Assembly (NCBI GenBank): GCA_017484235.1
Contig: JAFUTM010000292.1
Location: forward strand, 1-8,940
DNA from: Selenomonadaceae bacterium
GTDB taxonomy: Bacteria > Bacillota > Negativicutes > Selenomonadales > Selenomonadaceae
DNA: 8,940 bases
Reading direction: 5' to 3'
Within the stretch, counting starts at the first letter, position 1. The number at the start of each line of letters is the position of its first letter. The notes beneath the pieces were generated by a model that did no database searches, was not told the origin of the DNA, and worked only from the letters and a program-made list of their open reading frames with translations. Both the position numbers and the translations under genes were made by a program. This document shows positions 1-6,502 of this stretch, piece by piece.

Positions 1-1
1 C

Positions 2-931
2 GTTGAATTTGGCCGTGAAAATGGCTGCGACTTTGTTGTCGGTCTCGGTGGCGGTTCCGTGCTTGATTCCGGCAAAGTTATCGCTGCGATGATTCCGCAA
101 AAAGAAGGCCGTGTTTGGGATTACGTCATATTTGGAACTGGTGGTAAGAAAGAATTTACTGCACCGTCGCTTACTTATATAGCAATCACAACGAGTGCGG
201 GCACTGGTTCTGAAGTTGATGCAGGTGCGGTAGTAACAAATCCTGCGACTAATGAAAAAACGGCTTTCTTCCGTGATTTTCCGACACTTGCTATTGTAGA
301 TCCAAATTATATGTTGACCGTGCCGAAGAAATTCACTGCTTATCAAGGATTTGATGCATTCTTCCACAATGCTGAAGGTTATATCTCTAACGGCTGCAAT
401 GAGGCGGCTGCAATGGTTGAGCTTGAAGCAATAAGACTTTTAGCAAAATATCTGCCGGTTGCAGTCAATGACGGCTCCAATCTCGAAGCACGCACGAAAG
501 TTGCATTTGCTAATACATTGGGCGGCTATTCAATGGACTTAGGCACCTGCACGAGTGAGCACTCAATGGAGCACGCACTCTCAGCTTATCATCAGGAGTT
601 GCCTCACGGCGCAGGATTGATTATGATTTCCGTTGCGTACTTCTCACACTTCGTCGAGAAACACGCTTGCGACGACAGATTTATTGATATGGCGAGAGCT
701 ATGGGCAAAGCTGATGCAAATAAGGCCAGCGATTTTATTGATGCGCTGATTGAAATGCAAAAGGCTTGTGGCGTCGATGAACTCAAGATGAGCGATTATG
801 GTATTACGCCGGACGAATTTCCCAAAATGGTAAAAAATACTCGTGACGCAATGGGCTTCCTGCTTCAATTTGATCCAGTACAGCTCAGTGACGAGGATAT
901 GATTAATATTTATCAAAAATCGCATAAATAA
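2..931 (+). CDS. Iron-containing alcohol dehydrogenase (5'-truncated by window edge)
   Basis: Group III (iron-type) alcohol dehydrogenase, a cytosolic NAD(P)H-dependent enzyme interconverting aldehydes or ketones and alcohols, usually in fermentation. The frame is open from base 2, so the GTG at 59 is an internal codon: it is the Val right after GGGS, the nucleotide-binding loop (GLGGGSVLDSGK). About 309 residues are visible of roughly 390 usual for the family; the first ~80 lie outside the window. TTSAGTGSEVD (nt ~190-225) is the second conserved block. Metal ligands appear intact: Asp at nt 353 and His at nt 365 in DAFFHNAEGY, His at nt 572 in MEHALSAYH, and His at nt 605 in LPHGAGL. The family assignment is secure. 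Substrate (butanol, ethanol, lactaldehyde and so on) and cofactor cannot be told from the sequence. It is followed directly by a terminator, so it is the last gene of its transcript. Confidence 0.95.
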   Translation, partial: VEFGRENGCDFVVGLGGGSVLDSGKVIAAMIPQKEGRVWDYVIFGTGGKKEFTAPSLTYIAITTSAGTGSEVDAGAVVTNPATNEKTAFFRDFPTLAIVDPNYMLTVPKKFTAYQGFDAFFHNAEGYISNGCNEAAAMVELEAIRLLAKYLPVAVNDGSNLEARTKVAFANTLGGYSMDLGTCTSEHSMEHALSAYHQELPHGAGLIMISVAYFSHFVEKHACDDRFIDMARAMGKADANKASDFIDALIEMQKACGVDELKMSDYGITPDEFPKMVKNTRDAMGFLLQFDPVQLSDEDMINIYQKSHK

Positions 932-953
932 ATAAGCGTTCCTATAAAATATT

Positions 954-989
954 AAAAAGTACGCCGCATTTTGTGACGTACTTTTTTTT
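954..989 (+). terminator. Rho-independent terminator after the alcohol dehydrogenase
   Basis: A perfect 10-bp inverted repeat, AAAAAGTACG (954-963) and CGTACTTTTT (977-986), can extend inward by CGC/GTG with one mismatch around an ATTTT loop, and runs into a tract of eight T (982-989). It lies 22 bases after the stop codon and separates the dehydrogenase from the exported-protein unit. Confidence 0.88.
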
Positions 990-1037
990 GACAAAACTTC
1001 AAAAATATCAAATTTTCAAAAAAATTCTCCAAACTAC

Positions 1038-1062
1038 TTGACAGAATATATATATATATAAT
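1038..1062 (+). promoter_or_regulatory. Sigma-70 type promoter with TA-repeat spacer
   Basis: A perfect -35 box TTGACA (1038-1043) and a perfect -10 box TATAAT (1057-1062) flank a spacer of only 13 bases, GAA followed by five TA units. The usual optimum is 17. The -10 box is itself built from the last two units of a seven-unit TA run (1047-1060) plus AT. No better -35 stands 16-18 bases upstream of this TATAAT (CTACTT and neighbours are poor) and no better -10 lies 16-18 bases downstream of TTGACA. Both boxes match consensus exactly yet are mis-spaced, so as read the promoter is predicted to be weak. Each TA unit gained adds 2 bases; two more would give exactly 17. Confidence 0.6.
1047..1062. 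repeat. TA dinucleotide microsatellite (7 units + AT)
   Basis: Seven consecutive TA units occupy 1047-1060 and are followed by AT, making an alternating tract between and partly inside the promoter boxes. Short dinucleotide tracts of this kind can change length by slipped-strand mispairing. I see no other TA tract of this length in the window's intergenic regions. Confidence 0.85.
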
Positions 1063-1098
1063 GGAAGTATTAATTTTTTTAATGTGGAGATGTTTTTG

Positions 1099-1428
1099 AT
1101 GATTAAAAAATTTGCAGTGATGATGTTGCTGGCAGTTGCGATTATTTTTGTCAGCAATCAAGCAGAAGCGCGTGAAGTTTACGTCAGCAGTTACAGCGAC
1201 GGCACAAAAGTTTATTTGATTACAGACAGCGTGAGGTATCGTGCTGTAGGTGGCGGAGCTTCTTGGGATTGCAGAGTGCACGCAGGTCGTGATTATTTAA
1301 ATTATCAATTTTGGGTAGAAGATACCGGCTGGCAATACAACAATTCTGAAGGCTATCACGGCTATGTTTATAACGGCAGTTCACCTGTTGCCGCTGCAAT
1401 TTTGAATTACATCAGAAACCATTATTAA
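1099..1428 (+). CDS. Small secreted protein of unknown function, 109 aa
   Basis: Not a family I can name. The ATG at 1099 is preferred because GGAG (1086-1089) stands 9 bases before it; the in-frame GTG at 1084 and ATG at 1090 overlap that site. Residues 1-24 form a classical signal peptide: charged MIKK, a hydrophobic core, then QAEA, so cleavage is expected after Ala24. The mature ~85 residues are rich in Tyr and Gly, have one Cys (Cys57), and include RAGR-like HAGRDYLNYQFW and a GYHGYVYNGSSPVAA segment near the end, suggesting a compact beta-rich domain. It resembles, from memory only, small exported proteins seen repeatedly in Negativicutes. It is the first gene after the TA-repeat promoter and ends 12 bases before the lipoprotein gene, so the two should be co-transcribed. 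Localisation is well supported; function is unknown. Confidence 0.85.
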   Translation: MIKKFAVMMLLAVAIIFVSNQAEAREVYVSSYSDGTKVYLITDSVRYRAVGGGASWDCRVHAGRDYLNYQFWVEDTGWQYNNSEGYHGYVYNGSSPVAAAILNYIRNHY

Positions 1429-1433
1429 GGAGG
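1429..1433 (+). promoter_or_regulatory. Strong ribosome binding site of the lipoprotein gene
   Basis: GGAGG at 1429-1433 overlaps the end of the previous stop codon region and lies 7 bases before the ATG at 1441. The surrounding string ATTAAGGAGGAATTTTTATG is repeated with one change in front of the small gene at 2334. Confidence 0.85.
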
Positions 1434-1440
1434 AATTTTT

Positions 1441-1962
1441 ATGAAAAAATTTTTGCTTATTGGCGCATTGATTTTGTGCTTTGTGATTTCAGGTTGCGGC
1501 GATTCCAAAAAAACTTTGAACATTACGCCGGAAGATTTTGCAAAAAATTTTAACATTGCACTTGGAGTTGTCGGGAAGCAAATGAATACAGATTATTCGG
1601 ATTTGGAAATTGTTTCTATTGAGAAAGGCAAAACGGACAATGATGTTACTTTTAAGCAGAAAAATTATTCCGGCGGCTTAGGCGGAATTAAAGAAGGCTC
1701 AAACTTGCTTACAATAATTTTTGCATCAGAAAATAATACAAACGTTGCCGGTATGTGTTTGGCAATTCCAATGTCCGTTCCTGCGACAAGAGAAGGAAAT
1801 ATGATTCAACAAGTTGCGTCAAAAATTTTGGGCAAAAATCGAGAAACAATTTTAAAAGATAACGGTGTGGCTATTACAATCGGACAGGATAGTAATATGA
1901 CAGTGTTTATGACGACGACTGAGGAAAATTTGAATAAAGGCCTTTCGGAACATAGTAAATAA
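1441..1962 (+). CDS. Predicted lipoprotein of unknown function, 173 aa
   Basis: The N-terminus MKKFLLIGALILCFVISGC is a type II signal peptide with a lipobox ISGC, so Cys19 should be lipidated and the protein anchored to a membrane. The mature part has no further Cys near the anchor, no transmembrane segment and no enzyme motif I recognise. It starts with a Lys/Asp-rich linker (DSKKTLNITPEDF), followed by a mixed alpha/beta region with a glycine-rich turn (GGLGGIKEG, ~78-86) and a C-terminal stretch rich in Thr and Asn. It sits 12 bases after the secreted protein gene and 18 bases before a broken third gene, all on one strand, which fits one transcript. Membrane anchoring is well supported; the role is unknown. 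A part in envelope maintenance or surface interaction would be a guess. Confidence 0.88.
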   Translation: MKKFLLIGALILCFVISGCGDSKKTLNITPEDFAKNFNIALGVVGKQMNTDYSDLEIVSIEKGKTDNDVTFKQKNYSGGLGGIKEGSNLLTIIFASENNTNVAGMCLAIPMSVPATREGNMIQQVASKILGKNRETILKDNGVAITIGQDSNMTVFMTTTEENLNKGLSEHSK

Positions 1963-1980
1963 TTTTTAGAGGTGAACACT

Positions 1981-2309
1981 GTGAAAAAAATTTTCTTAAT
2001 TGTTGCTATTGTAATTGGTTTTGAGTTCATTTTTTTTAATTTTGCTTATGCAGAGTTGATCCACTTTTCCACTGATAAAAATGGCTAAAAAACTTATTTT
2101 GATACTGAATCAATCCGCGCAAGTGCAAAAAATTCAAACACGGCAACTCCTCCAGGCGATGTTTGGATTAAAAGTGATTCTTCAGGCGATTGGTATGTGC
2201 AAACTCACAGAATTTCTGAAAATCTCGACAGAATTCCAATGAAATTTACAGAAAAATTTTTGATGCTTGCAAGCCTTATTGTAAATTAGCGCAAACTTAT
2301 CCAAGATAA
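1981..2309 (+). pseudogene. Disrupted gene for a small exported protein
   Basis: GTG at 1981 has AGAGGTG (1968-1974) as ribosome site and encodes MKKIFLIVAIVIGF...FAYA, a signal peptide ending near residue 24. The frame then hits TAA at 2086-2088 (codon 36). Beyond it the same frame stays open and protein-like for 66 codons (KTYFDTESIRASAKNS, then SSGDWYVQTHRISENLDRIP) to TAG at 2287. Near the end, in G-AAAAA-TTTTT-G (2251-2262), a shift of one base gives KIFDACKPYCKLAQTYPR ending in TAA at 2307, which looks more natural than the unshifted FLMLASLIVN. The simplest reading is a once intact protein of about 108 residues carrying one nonsense mutation and probably a one-base deletion. The family resembles small Negativicute exported proteins with a 'Y-D-T-D/E-S-I' segment; that likeness is from memory. 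The 35-codon first part could still be translated and exported but would be little more than a signal peptide. Confidence 0.72.
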
Positions 2310-2333
2310 TTTTTTCATTAAGGAAGAATTTTT

Positions 2334-2474
2334 ATGTTAAAAAATTTTTTTATGGCACTTATTTTGTGCGGAGGCATTGTGACTTCGGAAGCAATTGCAA
2401 GCTCTGCAATATTCGATACAGAAGTTTTTTATTCGGAAAATTGTAATTTTCAACCACTTTATGACAAATTTTAG
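2334..2474 (+). CDS. Short exported peptide, 46 aa (possibly a frameshifted remnant)
   Basis: ATG at 2334 follows AAGGAAG (2320-2326) by 7 bases. The peptide begins with a signal sequence, MLKNFFMALILCGGIVTSEAIA, leaving about 24 mature residues (SSAIFDTEVFYSENCNFQPLYDKF) before TAG at 2472. That is short for a secreted domain. If one T is restored in the run at 2469-2472 the frame continues for 17 codons as LDIVEKVTVIANVNKHC to TAG at 2522-2524, overlapping the 3' end of convergent speB by 17 bases. It could therefore be a genuine tiny peptide or a broken gene like the one before it. No family recognised. It is the last gene of the + strand unit. Confidence 0.5.
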   Translation: MLKNFFMALILCGGIVTSEAIASSAIFDTEVFYSENCNFQPLYDKF

Positions 2475-2507
2475 ACATTGTGGAAAAAGTTACAGTTATA
2501 GCTAATG

Positions 2508-3377
2508 TTAATAAACATTGTTAGATAATTTGGTGTTGATGCGAATCAGCATTTCACGCAATAACTTTAACGCAGTGGCTGTGGAAATGCCGGACGGATC
2601 ATATGGCGGCGAAAGTTCCATTAAATCACAGGCAATCACGTTGCAGCCGTCAATGACTTTGAACGCTGCGTTCATCAACTGAATAAAAGATACGCCGCCC
2701 GCTTCGGGCGTACCAGTGCCAGGAAACACTGACGGATCAAGTACATCAAGATCAATCGTCAGATAAACCTGGCTATCTTTTATTTTATCAATTACATCTT
2801 CTAAACCTTCAAAGTCAAATAGATGTAAATATGTATGCTGACGCGCAAATTCAAATTCGGCCTTATCGCCGCTGCGGATACCGAATTGGAATATAGAATT
2901 ATCACCGGTCAGCTCGTGTACCCTACGCATAACGGTAGCGTGTGAAAGTCGAACACCGAGATAATCTTCACGTAAATCTGCGTGAGCGTCAAAATGGACG
3001 ATAGCAATATCTTTAAAAAAACGACACATCGCAGCAACAGCTGCAAGTGTCAAAACATGTTCTCCGCCAATCATAATCGGAAATTTGTTTTGGTTAATAA
3101 TGTTAGCGGCAAACTCACCGACCTCATAAATAGTCTGATTAGTGTCGCCAAATGGCAGTTCGAGGTCACCGGCATCGTGGAAAGGCACTTCACTTAAATC
3201 TACATTTTGACCTGGCGAAAAGTATTCCAGTCCATATGACTCAGCACGCATAGTGCGCGAGGCAAAACGAGTGCCTGGTCTATAAGATGTTGTGCTGTCA
3301 AATGGCGCACCAAAAACGACAATTCGCGCATCTTCGTAATTACATTCCGTGCCGAAAAATGTGTTTGATGAAATCAT
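2508..3377 (-). CDS. speB: Agmatinase (ureohydrolase family)
   Basis: Manganese-dependent ureohydrolase that hydrolyses agmatine to putrescine and urea, a cytosolic step of polyamine synthesis from arginine. At 289 residues it has the usual length. All metal-site signatures are present: GGEH (104-107, His107), FDAHADLR (Asp130, His132, Asp134), and DLDVLDPSVFPGTGTPEAGG with Asp209 and Asp211. SHATVMRR (145-152) and MELSPPYDPSG (253-263, Glu255) complete the family pattern. The ATG at 3377 is served by an AGGAAAGG site about 10 bases upstream. It lies 60 bases after guaA on the same strand with no clear promoter or terminator between them, so it is probably read from the guaA transcript. The usual partners speA, speD or speE are not in the window. 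Agmatine is the likeliest substrate; guanidinobutyrate or another guanidino compound cannot be excluded from sequence alone. Confidence 0.92.
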   Translation of the reverse strand: MISSNTFFGTECNYEDARIVVFGAPFDSTTSYRPGTRFASRTMRAESYGLEYFSPGQNVDLSEVPFHDAGDLELPFGDTNQTIYEVGEFAANIINQNKFPIMIGGEHVLTLAAVAAMCRFFKDIAIVHFDAHADLREDYLGVRLSHATVMRRVHELTGDNSIFQFGIRSGDKAEFEFARQHTYLHLFDFEGLEDVIDKIKDSQVYLTIDLDVLDPSVFPGTGTPEAGGVSFIQLMNAAFKVIDGCNVIACDLMELSPPYDPSGISTATALKLLREMLIRINTKLSNNVY

Positions 3378-3437
3378 AAAAGTTTTTCCTTTCCTTTTAA
3401 TTTTTTAGTAAAAACAAATAAGAATAGTTATGCTTAA

Positions 3438-4976
3438 TCATTCAAATTCAATAGTTGCCGGCGGCTTAGATGTGCAGTCATACAGAACGCGATTGACACC
3501 TTTAACTTCATTGACGATACGATTCGACACGGTATTGAGAACTTCCCAAGGAATTTCGGCTGCGGTTGCCGTCATAAAATCGCTGGTCATAACCGCACGA
3601 AGAGCAATAGCATAATCATAAGTACGGCCATCGCCCATTACTCCGACTGAACGCATATTGGTCAGTGCAGCAAAGTATTGACCGATATTTTTTATATTCG
3701 CCTTTGCGATTTCTTCACGATATATATAATCAGCGTCCTGCACGATTTTGACTTTATCAGCTGTAACTTCACCGATTATTCTAATTCCCAGACCTGGACC
3801 TGGAAAAGGCTGGCGGCTGACTAAATTTTCGGGCAGTCCAAGTTCGCGACCAGCTTGACGAACTTCATCTTTAAATAATAATCGGAGTGGCTCGACGATC
3901 TCTTTAAAATCCACGAAGTCCGGCAGACCACCAACGTTGTGATGCGATTTAATTACAGCAGACTTGCCCAGACCACTTTCAATCACATCAGGATAAATAG
4001 TACCCTGTACGAGATAATCAACTGTGCCGATAAGTTTAGACTGCTCCTCAAACACGCGGATAAATTCTTCACCAATGATTTTACGCTTGCGTTCCGGTTC
4101 GACGACACCTTTTAGTTTATTTAAAAATCTTTCAGATGCGTCAACACGAATAAATTTTAAATCGTAGTTTTTAAAGACGGCTTCAACCTCGTCAGCTTCA
4201 TTCTTACGTAAAAGTCCGTGATCAACAAAAACGCAGGTTAAATTCTTTCCAATGGCCTTGCTCATCAGTACTGCTGCAACGGAAGAGTCGACTCCGCCGC
4301 TCAATGCACAAAGAGCTTTTTTATCGCCGATTTTAGTTTTGAGGTGATTTATAGTATCCTTAACAAAAGAAGACATCTGCCAGTTGCGATTGCAGCTGCA
4401 TATGTCAACAAAGTTGCTGAGAATCTTATAACCTTCAACGGTGTGCACGACTTCAGGGTGGAACTGTACCGCGTACAGATTTTTATTTGTATTTTCCATC
4501 GCCGCAATTGGACAGTTTACAGTTGAGGCAGTTATATCAAATCCGTTTGGCACATTTATAATTCTATCGGTATGACTCATCCAGACGACAGAACTTTCAT
4601 TAAGGTCAATGTTTGCAAACAGTTTAGAATCGACGAGAAAATTAACATCTGTCTTGCCGTATTCACTGACGGCAGCCGTATCGACTTTGCCGCCAAGTGC
4701 GTAGGCCATTGCCTGTGCGCCGTAGCAGATGCCGAGTACTGGTATTCCTAAATTAAAAAGTGCCGAATCACATTTAGTGGAATCGTCGGCATAAACGGAC
4801 TGAGGTCCACCTGTTAAAATGATTCCGCGCGGTGACAATTTATTAATTAAGTCCATAAAATTATCGGTATAATTATGAACTTCACAATATACGTTATTTT
4901 CACGAATACGCCGCGCAATTAATTGATTGTACTGGCCGCCAAAATCTAAAATTAAAATCATTTCTTTAGTTGACAA
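3438..4976 (-). CDS. guaA: GMP synthase (glutamine-hydrolysing)
   Basis: Converts XMP, ATP and glutamine to GMP in the cytosol, the last step of guanine nucleotide synthesis. Numbering here is from the longer GTG start at 4985 (515 residues). The N-terminal class I glutamine amidotransferase domain (~9-195) shows ILDFGGQYNQ, TGGPQSVY, the nucleophile Cys87 in GICYGAQ, and His176/Glu178 in QFHPEV. The ATP-pyrophosphatase domain follows, with P-loop SGGVDSS (229-235) and VDHGLLR (254-260). RQPFPGPGLGIR (391-402) and the terminal TSKPPATIEFE belong to the C-terminal dimerisation domain. Start choice: GGAG (4986-4989) almost touches the GTG at 4985 but lies 9 bases before a TTG at 4976, giving MSTKEMILILDFGG (512 residues), so TTG is preferred; ATG at 4961 is too far. 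Complete and intact by all visible motifs. Confidence 0.97.
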   Translation of the reverse strand: MSTKEMILILDFGGQYNQLIARRIRENNVYCEVHNYTDNFMDLINKLSPRGIILTGGPQSVYADDSTKCDSALFNLGIPVLGICYGAQAMAYALGGKVDTAAVSEYGKTDVNFLVDSKLFANIDLNESSVVWMSHTDRIINVPNGFDITASTVNCPIAAMENTNKNLYAVQFHPEVVHTVEGYKILSNFVDICSCNRNWQMSSFVKDTINHLKTKIGDKKALCALSGGVDSSVAAVLMSKAIGKNLTCVFVDHGLLRKNEADEVEAVFKNYDLKFIRVDASERFLNKLKGVVEPERKRKIIGEEFIRVFEEQSKLIGTVDYLVQGTIYPDVIESGLGKSAVIKSHHNVGGLPDFVDFKEIVEPLRLLFKDEVRQAGRELGLPENLVSRQPFPGPGLGIRIIGEVTADKVKIVQDADYIYREEIAKANIKNIGQYFAALTNMRSVGVMGDGRTYDYAIALRAVMTSDFMTATAAEIPWEVLNTVSNRIVNEVKGVNRVLYDCTSKPPATIEFE

Positions 4977-4985
4977 ATAACTCAC

Positions 4986-4989
4986 TCCA
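4986..4989 (-). promoter_or_regulatory. guaA ribosome binding site pointing to a TTG start
   Basis: On the minus strand ATGGAGTGAGTTATTTG puts GGAG directly against GTG (4985-4983), too close for initiation, and 9 bases from TTG (4976-4974). The spacing therefore favours TTG. The ATG overlapping the site is followed at once by a TGA stop in its frame. Confidence 0.6.
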
Positions 4990-5011
4990 TTTTTTTATAT
5001 TATATAGTAAA

Positions 5012-5020
5012 ATTATATCA
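5012..5020 (-). promoter_or_regulatory. Extended -10 promoter for guaA, overlapping the upstream stop codon
   Basis: The minus strand reads TGATATAAT, an exact extended -10 (TGn plus TATAAT). Its TGA is also the stop codon of the glycosyltransferase gene upstream. No convincing -35 stands 17 bases before it, as is common for extended -10 promoters. A second TATAAT at 4999-5004 is a weaker alternative because no -35 fits it. A start near 5005 would give a leader of about 30 bases including the GGAG site. Confidence 0.5.
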
Positions 5021-6502
5021 AATATTTAAATAACGACGCCAAAATTTTTGATCTAGCAAATTCTCAGAGCGGAAATGTTTGTATTCTTCATCGAGTTTAT
5101 CATAATTAATACAATGTTCAATGCCAAGTTTTATAATTGATATGATAGATGAAATGATATTTTTATCTAGTGGATAATTTTTTAATGATGCGAATTTTTC
5201 GTCTGACGCAATGGCGGTCATTCCAGTTAAACCTTCGTTTAAATCTTTAAGCGCAGGCTCCATAATTCTGATGTTATTCCAATCGCCATTAAAAATTCGT
5301 TTAATAATCTTTAATAATATACTTATCATCAGCGTCAGGCGGCCAAAACCAAATGCCAAATGATTTACAAGAAACATATTGCGATCACTAAAATATTTAA
5401 TAACCGGATTTTCTTTTTTAGCAAAAGCCTCGTGCCAAACGCCAATGCCATTCATCGTTAAAATATCATTTTGGTTTCTAATTCCATATTCAACATCGTC
5501 ACCCTTAATAAAAACAGGCAGCGGGTAGCCGATCTTTTTCACCACGTCAACTGGTATGCAGCAAAACCACCAGCCGGCATAACGATTAATATTTGATTCT
5601 ATACTTTCATTCATACACAAAATATATTTATCGGTAAGATTGAATCCTTTACCAAAGGAACGGGCGATCATTCCATTCCAATAAGCTGTATTTTCGTGTT
5701 GGATTGTAGGTTCATCTAAACGTATCATTGCACCGGCAAAAAATTTTGTAGAGTGTTCAGGTTTTAAGTGCCTTAGCAGACAATAAATTCTTTCTAATGA
5801 CGACAATTCGATAATAATATCGTCGTCCATTAAAATAAAATGAGTATTTTTATTTTTGTTGACCTGTTCAATCATTACGCGTGCAAAACCACCGGAGCCG
5901 CCAAAGTTTGGATTATGTATAATTTGCAATTCAGGTGTGTCCTGCTCAGCAAGTGTGCGGCCGTTATCTATAACCATAACGTTTATATCTTTATTGCGGT
6001 CTGTAAGCTGCTTTAGTTTGTCAAGATTAGGCAATAAATATTTTTCACGATTAAAAGTACAAATTGTGATTCCAATTTTTATTTCACTTTCAAATTGAAA
6101 AATTCCAGAATACTGACCGCCCAAAAATATTGCTTCGTCATTTAATGCTGTCAATCGAATACCAATTAAATCAAAATCGTCAAAATCCGCTGCATTAAAA
6201 GTCTGTTCCAATGAATCGTCGCATTTGATACGAAGAACTTCTTCTTCTCCATTGATACTTACACCATAAAAATCCACAAAAAAATTGCCGATTAAATGTA
6301 AAGTAACTTTGATTTTAGTTATTGAGGTGTAACTAATCCACTTTTTAATTGAAATTGAATTGAAATAAGTGCCAAGATCAAGCGTCTCATTTTTATTTAT
6401 AATAATTGTACCGCCGGATTGATTATATTGACCTTGAAAGTATAATAATTTCTTATCGTCCGATAATGGAAAAGATATGTCGTATAATTTTTCAACTTTC
6501 AT
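5018..6502 (-). CDS. GT2 glycosyltransferase, GlfT2 (galactofuranosyltransferase)-like, second copy
   Basis: A 494-residue relative of GlfT2, the mycobacterial enzyme that polymerises galactofuranose from UDP-Galf. Domain order matches: an N-terminal beta-sandwich (~1-135, KLYDISFPL, LDLGTYFNSISIKKW), a GT-A fold (~142-360) and C-terminal helices (~375-494). GT-A marks are IGITICTFNREKYL (143-156), VIDNG (177-181), NPNFGGSGGFAR (197-208), the UDP/metal triad DDD (226-228), the WW pair (311-312), DDVEYGIR (335-342) and VWHE with His357. The acidic pair and His correspond in order to the GlfT2 acceptor-side acid and metal-binding His. There is no transmembrane helix; the basic amphipathic C-terminus (e.g. 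LLKIIKRIF) could touch the inner membrane. ATG at 6502 overlaps the previous gene by 11 bases and has AGGT about 8 bases upstream, so translation is probably coupled. It is a clear paralogue of its upstream neighbour. The donor (UDP-Galf) is inferred from family only. Confidence 0.88.
   Translation of the reverse strand: MKVEKLYDISFPLSDDKKLLYFQGQYNQSGGTIIINKNETLDLGTYFNSISIKKWISYTSITKIKVTLHLIGNFFVDFYGVSINGEEEVLRIKCDDSLEQTFNAADFDDFDLIGIRLTALNDEAIFLGGQYSGIFQFESEIKIGITICTFNREKYLLPNLDKLKQLTDRNKDINVMVIDNGRTLAEQDTPELQIIHNPNFGGSGGFARVMIEQVNKNKNTHFILMDDDIIIELSSLERIYCLLRHLKPEHSTKFFAGAMIRLDEPTIQHENTAYWNGMIARSFGKGFNLTDKYILCMNESIESNINRYAGWWFCCIPVDVVKKIGYPLPVFIKGDDVEYGIRNQNDILTMNGIGVWHEAFAKKENPVIKYFSDRNMFLVNHLAFGFGRLTLMISILLKIIKRIFNGDWNNIRIMEPALKDLNEGLTGMTAIASDEKFASLKNYPLDKNIISSIISIIKLGIEHCINYDKLDEEYKHFRSENLLDQKFWRRYLNI
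5475..5502. repeat. 28-bp segment identical between the two glycosyltransferase genes (copy 1)
   Basis: These 28 bases (starting TTTCTAATTCCATATTCAAC on the + strand) recur exactly at 6973-7000. They encode the acceptor-side DDVEYGIRN region in both paralogues. The identity exceeds what protein conservation requires and fits recent duplication or gene conversion. Confidence 0.85.

Noticed and set aside
59..61. GTG at 59 as the start of the alcohol dehydrogenase
   Set aside because: The frame is open upstream to the window edge and the codons before it spell the conserved GLGGGS nucleotide-binding loop, so this GTG is an internal Val.
644..1281. Minus-strand open frames at 604-786, 644-994 and 952-1281
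   Set aside because: They overlap well-supported + strand genes, the terminator and the promoter, and have no ribosome sites or recognisable domains.
2502..2524. Hairpin AATGTT-AATA-AACATT as a terminator between the converging units
   Set aside because: The stem has only six A/T-rich pairs with one G-C, and no T-run follows on either strand.
4978..5017. A purine or guanine riboswitch before guaA
   Set aside because: The leader is only about 30 bases and has no stem-loop core, so no aptamer can fit.
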